A stretch of DNA of 14,449 nt. It comes from Puniceicoccales bacterium (GTDB lineage: Bacteria; Verrucomicrobiota; Verrucomicrobiia; Opitutales; UBA953). The notes under the pieces are model-generated. The model was given only the letters and a program-made list of their open reading frames with translations, was not told the origin of the DNA and did no database searches. The stretch is from the NCBI GenBank assembly GCA_031284845.1, contig JAITXH010000023.1, positions 1 to 14,449 on the forward strand, written 5' to 3'. Position numbers and translations under genes: made by a program. Of this stretch, positions 13,394 to 14,449 are shown one piece after another (position 1 is the first letter of the stretch; the number at the start of each line of letters is the position of its first letter).

Positions 13394-14449
13394 ATGAGAA
13401 AGACGAAGTGGAAGATAGGTGAACGCAAAAACACACCCAAAAAGAGCAATGCCCGGTTCTTGCTTTCCGGCACCCCGCCGGGAGGAAAGCGCGTGCGGGA
13501 ATTTTTTCCCTCCCGTGCCGCCGCTGAAGGAAGGCGCATGGAGATTGAGGCAGACATTTCACGGGCTGGCGTTTTGTCCGTTGAGCTTTCCGCCGACGAG
13601 CGCCGCCAAATTGCCCAACTCAAGAAAACCCTCGCCACCTATGGCAAAACGATAACTGATGCCGTCAACTTCTATGCCGCCCATCTTGAAAGCCGCCGCA
13701 AAGAGTCAACCGTTACCGTGCAAACCGCTCTTGACCTGATGCTTGACGTGAAAGCCAACAGGGAGCTTTCCCGCCGCTACCTTGACGATTTGCGCCAGAA
13801 GTGCCGCCGCTTTGCCGCCAAGTTTGGCAACCGCACCTGTGCTTCTGTGAAGGCAGATGAAGTGCGCAAGTGGCTTTCTTCTCTGAAATTAAGCCCCGTT
13901 TCATTCAATGATTACAAGCGCATTGTCGGCGTTTTATTCTCTTTTGCCGTCAATGAAAAGTATTGCACAGACAATCCCGCCGCCAAGGTGGAAGCCATCA
14001 AAGAGGTTCAGCACGCCCCCGCCACCATCCGCGCCGACGCCCTCCCCGCCATCCTGCGCCATGTCCGCACCGCCGCCCCCAATATGCTTCCCGCATTCGT
14101 TATTCAGGCATTCGCCGGATTGCGCACGGCGGAGGTTTGCCGCCTCACATGGGAAGATGTGCGCATTGAAGGCGGGGTGATCGAGGTAAACGCCCTATCT
14201 GCAAAAAACAGCGTTCGCCGCCCTGTTCACATCGAGAAGAACTTACTTGCTTGGTTGGTATCCCTGCGCCAGCCCTCCGGTCCCATCGCCCCAAAAGACT
14301 ACCTGCGCCGTCTCACCACTCTTGCCGCTGCAATGAAAACGCAAGGTGTCACAATCTCGCATAACGCCCTGCGTCATTCCTTTGGAACCTACCACTGCGC
14401 CCGCTACGATAGCACACACGCCACCGCCGACCAGATGGGGAACTCCCCC
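13394..14449 (+). CDS. Tyrosine recombinase / phage-type integrase (3' end outside window)
   Basis: The frame is open from ATG 13394 to the window edge, giving 352 residues. The N-terminus is a small basic arm-binding domain (about 1-60, with GGKRVREFFPSRAAAEGRR), then a SAM-like core-binding domain (about 105-205) and the catalytic domain. Catalytic residues seen: R244 in FAGLRTAEVCRLTW, K271 in SAKNSVRRP, and H323 and R327 in HNALRHSFGTYH. The sequence ends at MGNSP, where this family normally has the (L/M)-G-(H/N)-S block about ten residues before the nucleophilic tyrosine; the tyrosine itself should lie just beyond base 14449. The gene sits 95 bases from a disrupted tRNA-Ser and points into the element, the normal place for the integrase of a tRNA-targeting prophage or integrative element. 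An internal ATG at 13538 would remove the arm-binding domain and is rejected. Confidence 0.92.
   Translation, partial: MRKTKWKIGERKNTPKKSNARFLLSGTPPGGKRVREFFPSRAAAEGRRMEIEADISRAGVLSVELSADERRQIAQLKKTLATYGKTITDAVNFYAAHLESRRKESTVTVQTALDLMLDVKANRELSRRYLDDLRQKCRRFAAKFGNRTCASVKADEVRKWLSSLKLSPVSFNDYKRIVGVLFSFAVNEKYCTDNPAAKVEAIKEVQHAPATIRADALPAILRHVRTAAPNMLPAFVIQAFAGLRTAEVCRLTWEDVRIEGGVIEVNALSAKNSVRRPVHIEKNLLAWLVSLRQPSGPIAPKDYLRRLTTLAAAMKTQGVTISHNALRHSFGTYHCARYDSTHATADQMGNSP

Noticed and set aside
13394..14449. A broken integrase pseudogene
   Set aside because: The frame has no internal stop or frameshift and R244, K271, H323 and R327 are in place; it stops only because the window ends.

Overview
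The window looks like bacterial chromosome, probably from a Verrucomicrobiota member (possibly an Opitutaceae relative). That placement is inference: it rests on the run of pseudopilin genes resembling those described from Verrucomicrobium and Chthoniobacter, on the lack of recognisable Shine-Dalgarno motifs before every gene whose start is visible, and on the gene mix. It carries 14 protein genes and one tRNA remnant. Most of it is ordinary core genome; the last kilobase is the edge of an integrated mobile element.

Left part (1-3286, + strand): the 3' part of an oxaloacetate decarboxylase alpha / pyruvate carboxylase B-type carboxyltransferase gene that ends without a biotinyl domain; glyA (serine hydroxymethyltransferase), 35 bases downstream; then a stand-alone type IV pilin-like gene. 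A strong bidirectional terminator (3238-3276) closes this block and the convergent hemB block.

Middle left (3287-6518, - strand): an NfeD/YqiJ-like OB-fold membrane protein, a YqiK-type flotillin and hemB, read in that order. Flotillin and hemB are only 3 bases apart, so a membrane-scaffold pair is joined to a tetrapyrrole-synthesis gene. Divergently on the + strand lies a secreted GH16 (laminarinase-like) glycosidase gene.

Middle right (7787-12600, + strand): rpmF-plsX, a classic ribosome/phospholipid pair, followed by its own promoter candidate and four pseudopilin genes. The order and N-terminal types of these four resemble gspG-gspH-gspI-gspJ of type II secretion, but no secretin, ATPase or platform gene is present. 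Convergent def (peptide deformylase) ends this part.

Right end (13237-14449): the 3' part of a tRNA-Ser(CGA) gene on the - strand, whose 5' half is replaced by unrelated DNA, followed by a tyrosine-recombinase integrase pointing into the element and cut by the window edge just before its catalytic tyrosine. I read this as the attL junction of an integrative element or prophage inserted in the anticodon region of tRNA-Ser(CGA). The cargo lies beyond the window. No CRISPR array, insertion sequence, rRNA or clearly new defence system is visible here.
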